Positions 16,799 through 25,126 of a stretch of DNA of 64,000 nt are shown one piece after another. Within the stretch, counting starts at the first letter, position 1. Each line of letters opens with the position of its first letter. Source of the DNA: Craterilacuibacter sinensis (GTDB lineage Bacteria; Pseudomonadota; Gammaproteobacteria; Burkholderiales; Chromobacteriaceae). The position numbers and the translations under genes were made by a program. The stretch spans positions 1 to 64,000 of the forward strand of contig NZ_WSSB01000003.1 of the NCBI RefSeq assembly GCF_009831765.1, written 5' to 3'. Below the pieces are notes generated by a model. It made no database searches. It saw nothing but the letters and a program-made list of their open reading frames with translations, and was not told the origin of the DNA.

Positions 16799-17722
16799 CT
16801 ATTGGGCATCCCAGTAACAAGGGGAGCCATATTTCCCGGCCAGGAAATCGATGACCACCCTGACCTTGGCGGCGGGCTGGTCCGTCTCCAGATAGAGTGC
16901 ACGGATCACCTGCGGTTCTACGCTGGTGGAAATGTTGAACTGCCCCATGACGGGTTTGAGGCGCCCTGTTTTTAGCTCCTCCCCGATAAGCCAGGTGGGG
17001 AATACGATGATTCCGGTGCCGGCAACGGCGCCCTCTACCAGCGTTTCGGCATTGTTGCTATAGAGGGAGCCGGTTACCTCGTAAGGCTCCAATTTTTCGA
17101 GACCGACAAACCAGCGCTGCAAGCCGTTGCTGCCTTTGAAGACCAGGCAGTTATGCTGAGCCAGTTCTTCGGGCGTACGCGGCTCGCCGTGCCGGTTTAT
17201 ATAACTCTGGCTGGCCGCCATCACATATTTTTGTTGCCCGAATGGCTTCATTCTGAGGGAGGAGTCCTGTGAGACTCCGATGCGGATCAACAGGTCGATC
17301 GACTCGGCCGCTGGGTCAACAAACTGATCCGTTTGCTGGAGCTCGACTTTCAGTAATGGATAGCGTTCAAGCAATTCGGCAAGATAGGGCGCGATGTGAA
17401 GCCTGCCAAAGGCTACGGGTGCACTGATCTTGATGGTGCCTCGCGGGATATCTGCCCGTTGTTCTATCTGGCTGACCACGCGCTCATATTGCTGCAGGAT
17501 CTCGGTGCATTGCCTGGCAAAGGCGAGCCCCTCATCGGTCAGCGAGATGGAACGGGTATGGCGGTGCAGCAATTTGGAGCCAACCTTTTCCTCCAGTTGG
17601 GCCATTTTTCGGGAGACCGACGATGGCGTCATGTCTTGTCGGCGCGCTACGTCAGAGAAACTACCAAATTGGGTAGTCATCAGAAAGAGCTTTATTTCCA
17701 ATAACGAAACATCGTAGTTCAT
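16799..17722 (-). CDS. LysR-family transcriptional regulator
   Basis: This 307-residue protein has an N-terminal winged helix-turn-helix (GSFSDVARRQDMTPSSVSRK) and a C-terminal periplasmic-binding-like sensor domain, as in LysR regulators of the AaeR/DhcR-like branch. It is divergent from the flavodoxin gene at 17912 and convergent with the CMD-VOC cluster, so the flavodoxin promoter in 17723-17911 is the most likely target. The ligand is unknown. Confidence 0.9.
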   Translation of the reverse strand: MNYDVSLLEIKLFLMTTQFGSFSDVARRQDMTPSSVSRKMAQLEEKVGSKLLHRHTRSISLTDEGLAFARQCTEILQQYERVVSQIEQRADIPRGTIKISAPVAFGRLHIAPYLAELLERYPLLKVELQQTDQFVDPAAESIDLLIRIGVSQDSSLRMKPFGQQKYVMAASQSYINRHGEPRTPEELAQHNCLVFKGSNGLQRWFVGLEKLEPYEVTGSLYSNNAETLVEGAVAGTGIIVFPTWLIGEELKTGRLKPVMGQFNISTSVEPQVIRALYLETDQPAAKVRVVIDFLAGKYGSPCYWDAQ

Positions 17723-17911
17723 AAATGGCCTCCACCGTCACCGCCCCAAGGTTAATAGCTTTGCATCGCCCGGAGCAAACGGTGCTGTGGCTCCGCGTGC
17801 TTTGCGTATCAGGCAGGCGGGTGGGTTGGCTCCGAGCATATAACCTGAAGCTAGCAGCTCGCATAGGTGTCGCTAGCCTCTACCATTTACCCTCATCAGG
17901 AAAGTACAGAT

Positions 17912-18484
17912 ATGGCTAACATCGTCGTGGTATTTCATTCCGGCTACGGCCACACCCAACGTATGGCAGAAAGTGTCGCAGCAGGAGCCGATGCCAAATT
18001 GCTGGCGATCGACGCCGAGGGCAACTTGCCCGAGGGCGGCTGGGAAGCACTGGCCGCTGCCGACGCGATCATCATGGGTAGCCCCACCTATATGGGTAGT
18101 GTCAGCTGGCAGTTCAAGAAATTTGCCGACGCCTCGTCCAAACCATGGTTGGGTCAGCAATGGAAGGACAAGCTGTTCGCCGGCTTTACCAACAGTGCGA
18201 CGATGAACGGCGACAAGCACTCGACGCTGCACTACCTGATGACGCTGGCAATGCAGCACAGCGGGCTGTGGGTCGGTACCGCACTGATGCCAAGCAATAG
18301 CAAGGCGGCCCAGCGCAACGATATCAACTACGTTGGCTCATTTGCCGGTGCGATGGCGCAAAGTCCGTCCGACGCCCGCGTGGACGAAATGCTGCCTGGT
18401 GACCTGGAGACTGCACGCCGCTTCGGCGAACGCGTCGCGCAGGCGGCTCAGCGTTGGGCTGGTGAAGTGGTATCAGCTGACTAA
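17912..18484 (+). CDS. Flavodoxin-fold NAD(P)H-dependent oxidoreductase
   Basis: The protein has 190 residues from the ATG at 17912 (MANIVVVFHSGYGHTQRMAE). An N-terminal FMN-phosphate loop (HSGYGHTQ) and GSPTYMGSVSWQFKKFAD are hallmarks of flavodoxin-like reductases of the WrbA/NADPH-dependent FMN reductase type. It probably reduces quinones or similar electrophiles in the cytoplasm. It is divergent from a LysR gene that may control it. It differs enough from WrbA that I give no symbol. Confidence 0.85.
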   Translation: MANIVVVFHSGYGHTQRMAESVAAGADAKLLAIDAEGNLPEGGWEALAAADAIIMGSPTYMGSVSWQFKKFADASSKPWLGQQWKDKLFAGFTNSATMNGDKHSTLHYLMTLAMQHSGLWVGTALMPSNSKAAQRNDINYVGSFAGAMAQSPSDARVDEMLPGDLETARRFGERVAQAAQRWAGEVVSAD

Positions 18485-18543
18485 TCCCGCTGTCGGCTTC
18501 GGCTAAAGCCCCTGCATCACTCATCATTCTGTCCGTCAGTGTA

Positions 18544-18565
18544 CGCCCGGCCTCATGGCCGGGCG
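18544..18565. terminator. Strong hairpin between flavodoxin gene and lipocalin remnant
   Basis: CGCCCGGCC and GGCCGGGCG form a perfect 9-bp stem with loop TCAT. The loop supplies the stop codon of the truncated lipocalin frame on the minus strand. There is no strong T run, so it is a weak terminator or a deletion scar. Confidence 0.5.
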
Positions 18566-18705
18566 ATTTCGTACCATTTTCCGCTGTAGCGCGCAGGCTC
18601 AAACCCCGTCACCGGCGTGATGCCCTGCGGCGGCAAGGTCGAGCAGGCGGCCAGCAAGCCGCAGCACAAAACCAGCAACGAACAGGGCAAGGAAAGAGCG
18701 TTCAT
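18553..18705 (-). pseudogene. Truncated outer-membrane lipocalin (Blc-like) remnant
   Basis: A 50-residue frame begins with a lipoprotein signal peptide (MNALSLPCSLLVLCCGLLAAC, lipobox LLAAC) and continues STLPPQGITPVTGFEPARYS-GKWYEIARP before stopping. The segment GKWYEIAR is the first conserved lipocalin motif, but the rest of the roughly 170-residue barrel is missing. The frame ends exactly in the 18544-18565 hairpin, so a deletion probably fused the gene start to an unrelated terminator. It may still give a short secreted lipopeptide but cannot form a lipocalin. Confidence 0.8.
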
Positions 18706-18709
18706 ACCA

Positions 18710-19104
18710 GCCCCTTTCAAGATGAGGGTACGTAGGGCGAACCTTGCCAGCTAACCCGAACCGCCACAGTCGTCACCTGAGCGAGTGGCAGAAGCGTTCT
18801 GCCACGGTCGCAAATACAGGCTGATCCTCCTTGCGCCGCCACCAAGCCTCCGGGGAGGTTTGCGGAAGAAACGACAGGCGCCGTTGATCACAATTGCTTG
18901 CCGGGACATTGCTCGGTAGACTTAAAATGTCCAATGAGTAAATGGTGGGCTGCCGGGACTTCATGGGTATGCGGTCAGATTGACTGCACGCCTGCGTTGT
19001 TCGGCTCGCAACGCGAGCCTTACTACGAAATCTCCTGATGGTAATCGAACTGCCGCGCCTTGCGCGGCAGACTTTTATGTGACGAAGTCTTGAAAGTAAC
19101 GCCG
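18710..19104. other. Gene-free stretch upstream of the FAD oxidoreductase
   Basis: I see no credible gene here. The promoter of the oxidoreductase at 19105 must lie in it or close by. Confidence 0.5.
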
Positions 19105-20394
19105 ATGCCAGCACAACGCATTCCTTCGTACTATAGCGCCACCATCCATCACCCCACCGATTACCCAGCCTTGTCCGGGGATATCCAGGTAGACGTCGCC
19201 ATCATCGGCGGCGGCTTCACTGGCCTTGCGACCGCCGTCGAGCTGGCCGAAAAAGGCAAGAAGGTAGCCCTGCTCGAATCAGCCAAAATTGGATGGGGAC
19301 AATCCGGACGCAATGGCGGTCAGGTGACAGGCAGCTTGTCGGGCGAAGGAGCCATCAAGCGCCAACTCAGCAAATTGATCGGCAGCCAGGATGCCGAAGA
19401 TTTCATCTGGTTTTTACGCTGGCGTGGCCACGACATCATCAAAAACCGTATCGAAAAATATGGCATCGAGTGCGATTTGAAATTTGGCCATTTGCACACC
19501 GCGTACAAACCCAGCCACATGAAAGAGCTCCAGGCCGAGCTAAAGCTCGCCCAACAACGCGGCATGGGCGATCAGGTCGAACTGGTCGAAGCCAAAGACA
19601 TCGGTCGCTTCCTGGATAGCCCGATCTACCACGGCGGAATTTACAACAAGAAGAATATGCACCTGCACCCGCTAAACTTGTGCATCGGCGAAGCCAGGGT
19701 GCTGGAGCGTCTGGGCGGGCTTGTTTTCGAAAACTCTCCGGTGACCCGCATCGTCCACGGCGACAAGCCTGAGGTGCATACCGGACAAGGCCGCGTGCGG
19801 GCCAATCAGGTCCTGCTGGCGGGCGACGTTTATCACAAACTGGAACAGGATAAGTTGGGCGGAATGATTTTCCCGGCCGCCGGCGGCATTGTCGCGACGG
19901 CTCCGCTGGGTGACCTGGCCAAAGAACTGAACCCGATGGACGTCGCCGTTTACGACTGCCGCTTTGTCCTCGACTACTACCGGATGACCGCGGACGGACG
20001 CTTGCTGTTTGGTGGCGGCGCCAATTATTCCGGCAAGGAATCACGCGATATCGCCGCAGAACTGCGACCCTGCATTGAACGGACATTCCCCAGACTCAAA
20101 GGCGTGGACATCGAGTTTGAGTGGAGCTGCAATATGGGGATTGTCATCAACCGCGTCCCGCAACTGGGCAAGCTCTCGCCGAATGTCTGGTACGCACAAG
20201 GTTATTCCGGTCACGGTGTCGCGACGTCCCACATCGTCGGTGAAGTCATGGCGAACGCCATCAACGGGCAGATGGACAAGTTCAACGTGTTCGACAAGTT
20301 CAGCCACGTACGCGTACCGCTGGGCGACTGGGTCGGCAACAAACTACTCGCCCTGGGCATGCACTATTACCTGTTCATGGAGCGCTTCCATTAA
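19105..20394 (+). CDS. FAD-dependent amine/amino acid oxidoreductase (PuuB/DadA-like)
   Basis: The ATG at 19105 gives 429 residues. Residues about 30-60 hold the FAD-binding Rossmann motif (IIGGGFTGLATAVELAEKG), followed by GQSGRNGGQ typical of gamma-glutamylputrescine oxidase and other DAO-family enzymes. The C terminus has GYSGHGVATSHIVGEVMA, the second FAD-contact motif. It should oxidise an amine or N-substituted amino acid, passing electrons to oxygen or quinone. No other polyamine genes lie nearby, so the substrate is open. A terminator follows. Confidence 0.87.
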   Translation: MPAQRIPSYYSATIHHPTDYPALSGDIQVDVAIIGGGFTGLATAVELAEKGKKVALLESAKIGWGQSGRNGGQVTGSLSGEGAIKRQLSKLIGSQDAEDFIWFLRWRGHDIIKNRIEKYGIECDLKFGHLHTAYKPSHMKELQAELKLAQQRGMGDQVELVEAKDIGRFLDSPIYHGGIYNKKNMHLHPLNLCIGEARVLERLGGLVFENSPVTRIVHGDKPEVHTGQGRVRANQVLLAGDVYHKLEQDKLGGMIFPAAGGIVATAPLGDLAKELNPMDVAVYDCRFVLDYYRMTADGRLLFGGGANYSGKESRDIAAELRPCIERTFPRLKGVDIEFEWSCNMGIVINRVPQLGKLSPNVWYAQGYSGHGVATSHIVGEVMANAINGQMDKFNVFDKFSHVRVPLGDWVGNKLLALGMHYYLFMERFH

Positions 20395-20410
20395 GCTTCG
20401 CAAGTAAACC

Positions 20411-20436
20411 AAACCGCCGAACGGCGGTTTTTTTAT
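20411..20436 (+). terminator. Rho-independent terminator after FAD oxidoreductase
   Basis: AAACCGCC and GGCGGTTT form an 8-bp stem with loop GAAC, followed by a run of T. Confidence 0.85.
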
Positions 20437-20557
20437 GCCTGCCGTGGCAAGCTAAACCATAAGCAAATTTAATCGAAACCATAACATTTACGTTATTTAA
20501 ATTATGGTAACGACTTCCTAGAATGGCGGCTTCCAAACACCAGCATCAGGAAAGAGC

Positions 20558-21055
20558 ATGAGCTACCCGCGCAACTTCAGCCATATCGGCATCACCGTCA
20601 CCGACCTCGAAGTCGCCGTCAAGTTCTACACCGAAGTGATGGGCTGGTACCTGATCATGCCGCCGACCACCATCACCGAAAACGACTCCGCCATCGGCGT
20701 GATGTGCAACGACGTGTTCGGCCCGGGCTGGGGCTCGTTCCGCATCGCCCACCTGTCGACCGGCGACAAGATCGGCGTCGAGCTGTTCGAGTTCCCCAAC
20801 AGCGAGCGCCGCGAGAACAACTTCGAGTTCTGGAAGACCGGTGTGTTCCACTTCAGCGTGCAGGACCCGGACGTCGAAGGACTGGCCGCCAAAATCGTCG
20901 CCGCCGGCGGCAAGCAGCGCATGCCGGTGCGCGAGTACTACCCGGGCGAGAAGCCGTACCGCATGGTCTACATGGAAGACCCGTTCGGCAACATCGTCGA
21001 GATCTACAGCCACAGCTACGAGCTGACCTACTCGGTCGGTGCGTATCAGGGCTGA
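20558..21055 (+). CDS. VOC-family protein (glyoxalase-like)
   Basis: This 165-residue protein has two VOC modules: FSHIGITVTDLEVAVKFYTEV at the N terminus and GVFHFSVQDPDVEGLAAKIV in the second half, with VYMEDPFGNIVEIYSHSYEL at the end. His, Glu and metal-ligand positions look intact. It is likely a glyoxalase-type isomerase or ring-cleavage dioxygenase relative. Its stop codon lies at the outer edge of a 142-bp inverted-repeat element, which may have clipped the gene end. Confidence 0.85.
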   Translation: MSYPRNFSHIGITVTDLEVAVKFYTEVMGWYLIMPPTTITENDSAIGVMCNDVFGPGWGSFRIAHLSTGDKIGVELFEFPNSERRENNFEFWKTGVFHFSVQDPDVEGLAAKIVAAGGKQRMPVREYYPGEKPYRMVYMEDPFGNIVEIYSHSYELTYSVGAYQG

Positions 21056-21196
21056 GAGCGTGTTCACGATCTCGCGAGCGAGGGCGAGACAAGGCGAAAA
21101 CGGCTGAGAAAGCGGAATGTACAGGTGGTACATGAGCATTTCGAAACCGTTTTCAACGCCGTATCGCTGATGCGCAGCAGATCGTGAACAGGTTCT
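21055..21196 (+). mobile_element. 142-bp MITE-like repeat, copy 1
   Basis: The element is bounded by imperfect 18-bp inverted repeats (AGAGCGTGTTCACGATCT at 21055-21072; AGATCGTGAACAGGTTCT at 21179-21196, 16 of 18 positions pairing). It has an internal GTACAGGTGGTAC dyad and no coding capacity of its own. An equally long diverged copy lies in opposite orientation at 55951-56092. This is the structure of a non-autonomous miniature transposable element or structured RNA repeat. Confidence 0.8.
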
Positions 21197-21293
21197 GAGG
21201 CTGAAAGCAGCCCCACCGTCGCCAGCGGTCTTGAGCCTCGCGCCAATGCCGCTGGCGGACTTGTTGACCACGCAGACCTAGCAAGGAGTTCAC

Positions 21294-22100
21294 ATGGGCA
21301 TTCCGGCCATCGGTGTCGGCACCTTCCGCCTCAAGGGGCAAACCGTCATCGATTCGGTGACGCAGGCGCTGTCACTGGGTTACCGCGCGATCGACACCGC
21401 GCAAATCTACGACAACGAAGCGGACATCGGGCAGGCGATCAGGGCGTCCGGACTCTCGCCCGACGCGCTGTTCATCACCAGCAAGGTCTGGGTCGACAGC
21501 ATGGCGCCGGGCCAGTTGCAGGCGAGCCTGCGCGAGAGCGCGGACAAGCTGGGGGTCGACCGGCTGGACCTTGCGCTGATTCACTGGCCGGCGCCGAACG
21601 GCCCGGTCAGGCTGGAAGACAGCGTGGAAGCGCTGGCCGACGCGCAGGCGCAGGGGCTGACCCGGCTGATCGGCGTGTCCAACTTCAATATCGCCGACAC
21701 CACGCGCGCGCTGTCGGTAGTCGGCCCGGCGGGCCTTGCCACCAACCAGATCGAACTGAGCCCCTATGTGCAGAGCCCGCGTCTGGTGCGCTTTTTGCAA
21801 AGCCAGGGCGTGCACGTCACCTCGTACATGACCCTCGCCTACGGGCAGGTGATGCAGGATGCGGTGCTGCAAGGCATCGCCGCCAGGCACGCGGCCACCG
21901 TCGCGCAGGTCACGCTGGCCTGGGCCATGCAGCAAGGCTTCTCGGTGATCCCTTCGTCCACCCGCGCTGCCAACCTGCAAAGCAACCTGGCGGCAAGCGA
22001 ACTGGTACTGGACGAGGAAGACATGGCCGCCATCGCCCGTCTCAACCGTCAGGCAAGGCTGGCCACCCCGCCCGGCATTGCCTCCGCCTGGGATGACTGA
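21294..22100 (+). CDS. dkgB: Aldo/keto reductase, 2,5-diketo-D-gluconate reductase type
   Basis: This 268-residue TIM-barrel oxidoreductase has the AKR signatures GVGTFRLKG, YRAIDTAQIYDNEADIG (catalytic Asp and Tyr), LIHWPAPNG (His), LIGVSNFNI and VIPSSTRAANLQSN for NADPH. Length and motifs match DkgB, which reduces methylglyoxal and 2,5-diketo-D-gluconate. It is followed closely by an MDR-family reductase, suggesting a joint carbonyl-detoxification unit. The start at 21294 has AAGGAG upstream. Confidence 0.88.
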   Translation: MGIPAIGVGTFRLKGQTVIDSVTQALSLGYRAIDTAQIYDNEADIGQAIRASGLSPDALFITSKVWVDSMAPGQLQASLRESADKLGVDRLDLALIHWPAPNGPVRLEDSVEALADAQAQGLTRLIGVSNFNIADTTRALSVVGPAGLATNQIELSPYVQSPRLVRFLQSQGVHVTSYMTLAYGQVMQDAVLQGIAARHAATVAQVTLAWAMQQGFSVIPSSTRAANLQSNLAASELVLDEEDMAAIARLNRQARLATPPGIASAWDD

Positions 22101-22112
22101 AAGGACGCAGCC

Positions 22113-23123
22113 ATGACTGACACCAACATGCAGGCCTTCGTGCTGCCAAGCGCACAAGCTGACTTTGCGCTGCAGGCCGCTACGCTGCCGCGCCCCGCGC
22201 CGGCTGCGGGCGAAATCCGGCTGCGCGTCGCCGCCGCCGCGCTCAACCCGGTCGACGCCAAGCTGTGCGTGGGCGGCCATCCGGCCTGGCGCTGGCCGCA
22301 TGTGCCCGGCGTCGACGCCGCCGGGGTGGTCGACGCGGTAGGCGAAGGCGTGGACGCTGCCTGGCTTGGCCGGCGCGTCATCGCGCATACCGCGCTCGCC
22401 CGCCCCGGCACCTTTGCCCAGTGGGTGGTGACGCCGGCGCACGCGGTAAGCACAGTGCCGGATGAGATCGACCTCGTCACCGCCGCCAGCCTGCCGTGTG
22501 CAGCGCTGACGGCGTGGCAGGCGCTGTCGCGCCGGTTGCACCTGCAATCGGGGCAGAGCATCCTGATCGAGGCGGCCGCCGGCGGCGTCGGCGGCTTCGC
22601 GGTGCAGATGGCCAAGGCACTGGGCGCGCGCGTGATCGCCACTGCCTCGGCACACAACGCAGACTATGTCGCGTCGCTCGGCGCTGACGCGGTCATCGAC
22701 TATCGCAGCGAAGACGTGGCCGCGCGGGTGCGCGCGCTGACGGAAGGCGCTGGTGTTGACGCAGTGCTGGATGGCATCGGCGGCGAAGCCGCGCATCGCG
22801 ACCTGCAACTGATGAAATTCGGCGGGCAGTTTGCCAGCCTGCTGGGGCTGCCCGACACCGCCGGCATCGACCTGTTCGCGCGCGCCCCAGGCATCCACGT
22901 GATCGCGCTGGGCGGCGCGTGGATCAGCGGCGACCTCAACGCACAACGGGACCTCGCGCGGATGGGGGACGAGGTGCTGGCGATGCTGCAGCAAGGCAGG
23001 ATCGCCCCGCTGCCGATCGAAGTGATCCCGCCGGATGCGGCGCAGTTGACCGCCGCCTTGCACCGGCAACTGGCCGGACGGGTGCGCGGCAAGCTGGTGC
23101 TGGCGTTGGGTGGCCAGCATTGA
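22113..23123 (+). CDS. Zinc-independent medium-chain dehydrogenase/quinone oxidoreductase
   Basis: The protein has 336 residues. The N-terminal GroES-like fold (AALNPVDAKLCVGGHP, VPGVDAAGVVDAVGEGV) leads to a Rossmann NADPH domain (ILIEAAAGGVGGFAVQMAKALGARVIATAS). It lacks the Cys ligands of structural zinc and fits the quinone oxidoreductase or alkenal reductase group. It starts 12 nt after dkgB and is surely co-transcribed with it. A paralogue lies at 25127-26113. Confidence 0.87.
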   Translation: MTDTNMQAFVLPSAQADFALQAATLPRPAPAAGEIRLRVAAAALNPVDAKLCVGGHPAWRWPHVPGVDAAGVVDAVGEGVDAAWLGRRVIAHTALARPGTFAQWVVTPAHAVSTVPDEIDLVTAASLPCAALTAWQALSRRLHLQSGQSILIEAAAGGVGGFAVQMAKALGARVIATASAHNADYVASLGADAVIDYRSEDVAARVRALTEGAGVDAVLDGIGGEAAHRDLQLMKFGGQFASLLGLPDTAGIDLFARAPGIHVIALGGAWISGDLNAQRDLARMGDEVLAMLQQGRIAPLPIEVIPPDAAQLTAALHRQLAGRVRGKLVLALGGQH

Positions 23124-23200
23124 AACGGCCAGTCAGCGCGCTCTCGCCAGTCAGCCGACGACCTGCTCGCAAGATGTTGAAATCGGCCAGCTAAATGGGC

Positions 23201-23518
23201 TCAGTGCGCCAGTTTGAGCGTCACCACCCCTGCGATGATCAGCCCGACCCCCATGAAGCGGGCAAAAGTTGCCGGATCTCCGTAATACAGAATCCCGACA
23301 AGGAAAGTGCCTGCACCTCCGATGCCAGTCCAGACAGCGTACGCGGTACCAATTGGAATGTGCTTCTGTGATAGCCAGAGCAGGACTCCACTTGCTGCCA
23401 TGAAAAAAATCGCTGTGGCGATGCCAAGGACCCGTGTGGCAGGATCCTGTGCCATTTTCAGGCCGACCGGCCAGCCTATTTCAAGAAGACCGGCAAGAAA
23501 AAGGTAAATCCAACTCAT
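23201..23518 (-). CDS. sugE: SugE/Gdx-type small multidrug resistance protein
   Basis: I prefer the ATG at 23518 (MSWIYLFLAGLLEIGWPVGLK), the usual SugE start, giving 105 residues and four membrane helices. An in-frame ATG two codons upstream is possible. The essential Glu is in GLLEIGW, and GTAYAVWTGIGGAGT is the SMR signature. Members export guanidinium or quaternary ammonium compounds. It is divergent from a TetR gene with a long palindrome between them, so it is probably repressed by that TetR rather than by a guanidine riboswitch, which I do not see. Confidence 0.9.
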   Translation of the reverse strand: MSWIYLFLAGLLEIGWPVGLKMAQDPATRVLGIATAIFFMAASGVLLWLSQKHIPIGTAYAVWTGIGGAGTFLVGILYYGDPATFARFMGVGLIIAGVVTLKLAH

Positions 23519-23536
23519 GAACATCACAGAAGCTTT

Positions 23537-23566
23537 CCTGTTAAAATACGATCGTATCGTAACAGG
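23537..23566. promoter_or_regulatory. TetR operator between sugE and tetR-family gene
   Basis: A 30-bp dyad is centred at 23551.5: outer arms CCTGTTA (23537-23543) and TAACAGG (23560-23566), core ATACGATCGTAT (23546-23557), with only two mismatched positions on each side. It sits between the two divergent starts, in the position expected of an operator covering both promoters. Confidence 0.75.
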
Positions 23567-23584
23567 GAAAAGGAGCAATGGAAA

Positions 23585-24124
23585 GTGACGAGACCCCGAA
23601 CCGTAGACCGTGAACGCTTGCTGGAATCTGTAGAACAAGTCGTTTCTACCTTGGGCCCCTCCGGGCTCACGTTCGGCGCCGTGGCGACGACATCCGGCCT
23701 TTCTAAGGCCACGGTGCAATCGGTGTTCGCCAGCCGAGAAGGCATGATCGAAGCGCTGCTGGAGCGATGGTTACAACAAGAGAGGATGGAATTCGAGCAG
23801 CGTGCCGGTGATGCCCCGACCTTGCGAGATCGCGTCCGCGCCCATATCCAGACCGTGCTGGCACCGGCAGAGGACACGAACAGTCGCTTGGCTGCGTCTC
23901 TCGCAGCACTGGCAAGCACCAACAGCAGGATGGAAGGGGTCATGCAGTGGTACGCGGACCGCATGGGTGACTTTTCGGCAAAGACCGACGAGGAAAGGCA
24001 TCTGCGTATGCTCTTTCTGGCGGCTGAAGGCGCTTTTTTTGTCCGCTATCTGGCCAAGGTCCCGATCAGCGCCGAACGGTGGCAGGAGATTGCCCAGGAC
24101 TTACAGGGCTTCGCACAAAAATAG
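23585..24124 (+). CDS. TetR-family transcriptional regulator
   Basis: The protein has 179 residues from the GTG at 23585, which has AAGGAG 9 nt upstream. The ATG at 23578 is out of frame. The N-terminal helix-turn-helix (LTFGAVATTSGLSKATVQSVFASREGM) is standard TetR, and a C-terminal domain of the TetR_C type follows (MLFLAAEGAFFVRYL). It likely represses sugE and itself through the dyad at 23537-23566. Confidence 0.9.
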   Translation: MTRPRTVDRERLLESVEQVVSTLGPSGLTFGAVATTSGLSKATVQSVFASREGMIEALLERWLQQERMEFEQRAGDAPTLRDRVRAHIQTVLAPAEDTNSRLAASLAALASTNSRMEGVMQWYADRMGDFSAKTDEERHLRMLFLAAEGAFFVRYLAKVPISAERWQEIAQDLQGFAQK

Positions 24125-24176
24125 GACTCAGTTGTAGAGCCCAAGGCTAACAGCCCTGTATAAATAGCGGCAGGTC

Positions 24177-25079
24177 TTACAACACGCGCCCTTGCACTGC
24201 CGTCAGATGCGCGCGCATCTGCGCCAGTGCGTGCGATGCGGCCGCACTCAGCGGCCACTCGCGCCGGGTGACCAGCCATAAGGTGTCGACCACCGGTGGA
24301 TCTTGCTCAACGATATAAAGTTCGGACGGACGGCCGAACGCGCTGACCGCGAATTGCGGCAGCACGGTAAAGCCGAGTCCGCGGGCAACCGGCTCGAGGA
24401 TCAGGCCGATCTGGTTGACGAAGCCGCGCTCGGAGAGCATCGATACCCGCTGTCCCTGGTAGCAGCGGCCGAGCAGGCGTGCGGCCATGTCGGCGCCGTC
24501 CGGGTGGCCGATCATCCCCAGATGCATCAGCGCATCCCAGTCGGGCTTGGGGTGGCCGGCCGGCAACACCAGCCGCAGTGCCTCGTCGACGAACTCGCTC
24601 GCCTCAAGCCGCGTGTCGTCCGGCGGCCGCGTAGACAGGCCGAACTCGATCTGCCCGTCCAGCAGCAAGGCCGGGATCTGCGCACTGGGCGCGAAACGGT
24701 GGCTGATCTGCAAACCCGGGTGGAGCGCTTGCAAATCGAGCAGGCAAGGGTAGAGCGCCAGCCCGATGCTGCCGGGGGTGGCCAGCGATATCTTGCCGCG
24801 GGTAGGGTCGTCGTCGGTCAGACGCGCGTGCAGGCGGGCAGTTGCCGCCGTCACCTCCTGCGCGTACGCGAGCAGCAGCCGCCCCTGTGGCGTCAGCTCG
24901 ATCTGGCGGCGCTCGCGCAGCAGCAAACGCCCGTAGCCGTCCTCCAGGTGGCGGATATGCTGGCTGACCGCCGCTTGCGTCAGATCAAGCTGCTCGGCCG
25001 CACGCGTGAAACTGCCGGTCGCCACCACGGCCAGCAAGGAGCGCAGCCACAAGGGGTTGATCAGCTCGAACTCTGCCAC
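24177..25079 (-). CDS. LysR-family transcriptional regulator
   Basis: This 300-residue protein has the helix-turn-helix in residues about 15-60 (GSFTRAAEQLDLTQAAVSQHI), followed by the sensor domain. It lies 47 bp downstream of the MDR gene at 25127-26113 in the same direction, so they may be co-transcribed. The regulated gene is probably that reductase. Confidence 0.9.
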   Translation of the reverse strand: MAEFELINPLWLRSLLAVVATGSFTRAAEQLDLTQAAVSQHIRHLEDGYGRLLLRERRQIELTPQGRLLLAYAQEVTAATARLHARLTDDDPTRGKISLATPGSIGLALYPCLLDLQALHPGLQISHRFAPSAQIPALLLDGQIEFGLSTRPPDDTRLEASEFVDEALRLVLPAGHPKPDWDALMHLGMIGHPDGADMAARLLGRCYQGQRVSMLSERGFVNQIGLILEPVARGLGFTVLPQFAVSAFGRPSELYIVEQDPPVVDTLWLVTRREWPLSAAASHALAQMRAHLTAVQGRVL

Positions 25080-25126
25080 GGTCTTATCTCCTCAAAAGTC
25101 CATATATCGACGAGCTGGCGTCATGC

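Noticed and set aside
21372-23120. 582-codon minus-strand open frame
   Set aside because: Covers two clear plus-strand enzymes (aldo/keto reductase and MDR reductase) and shows no domain of its own.
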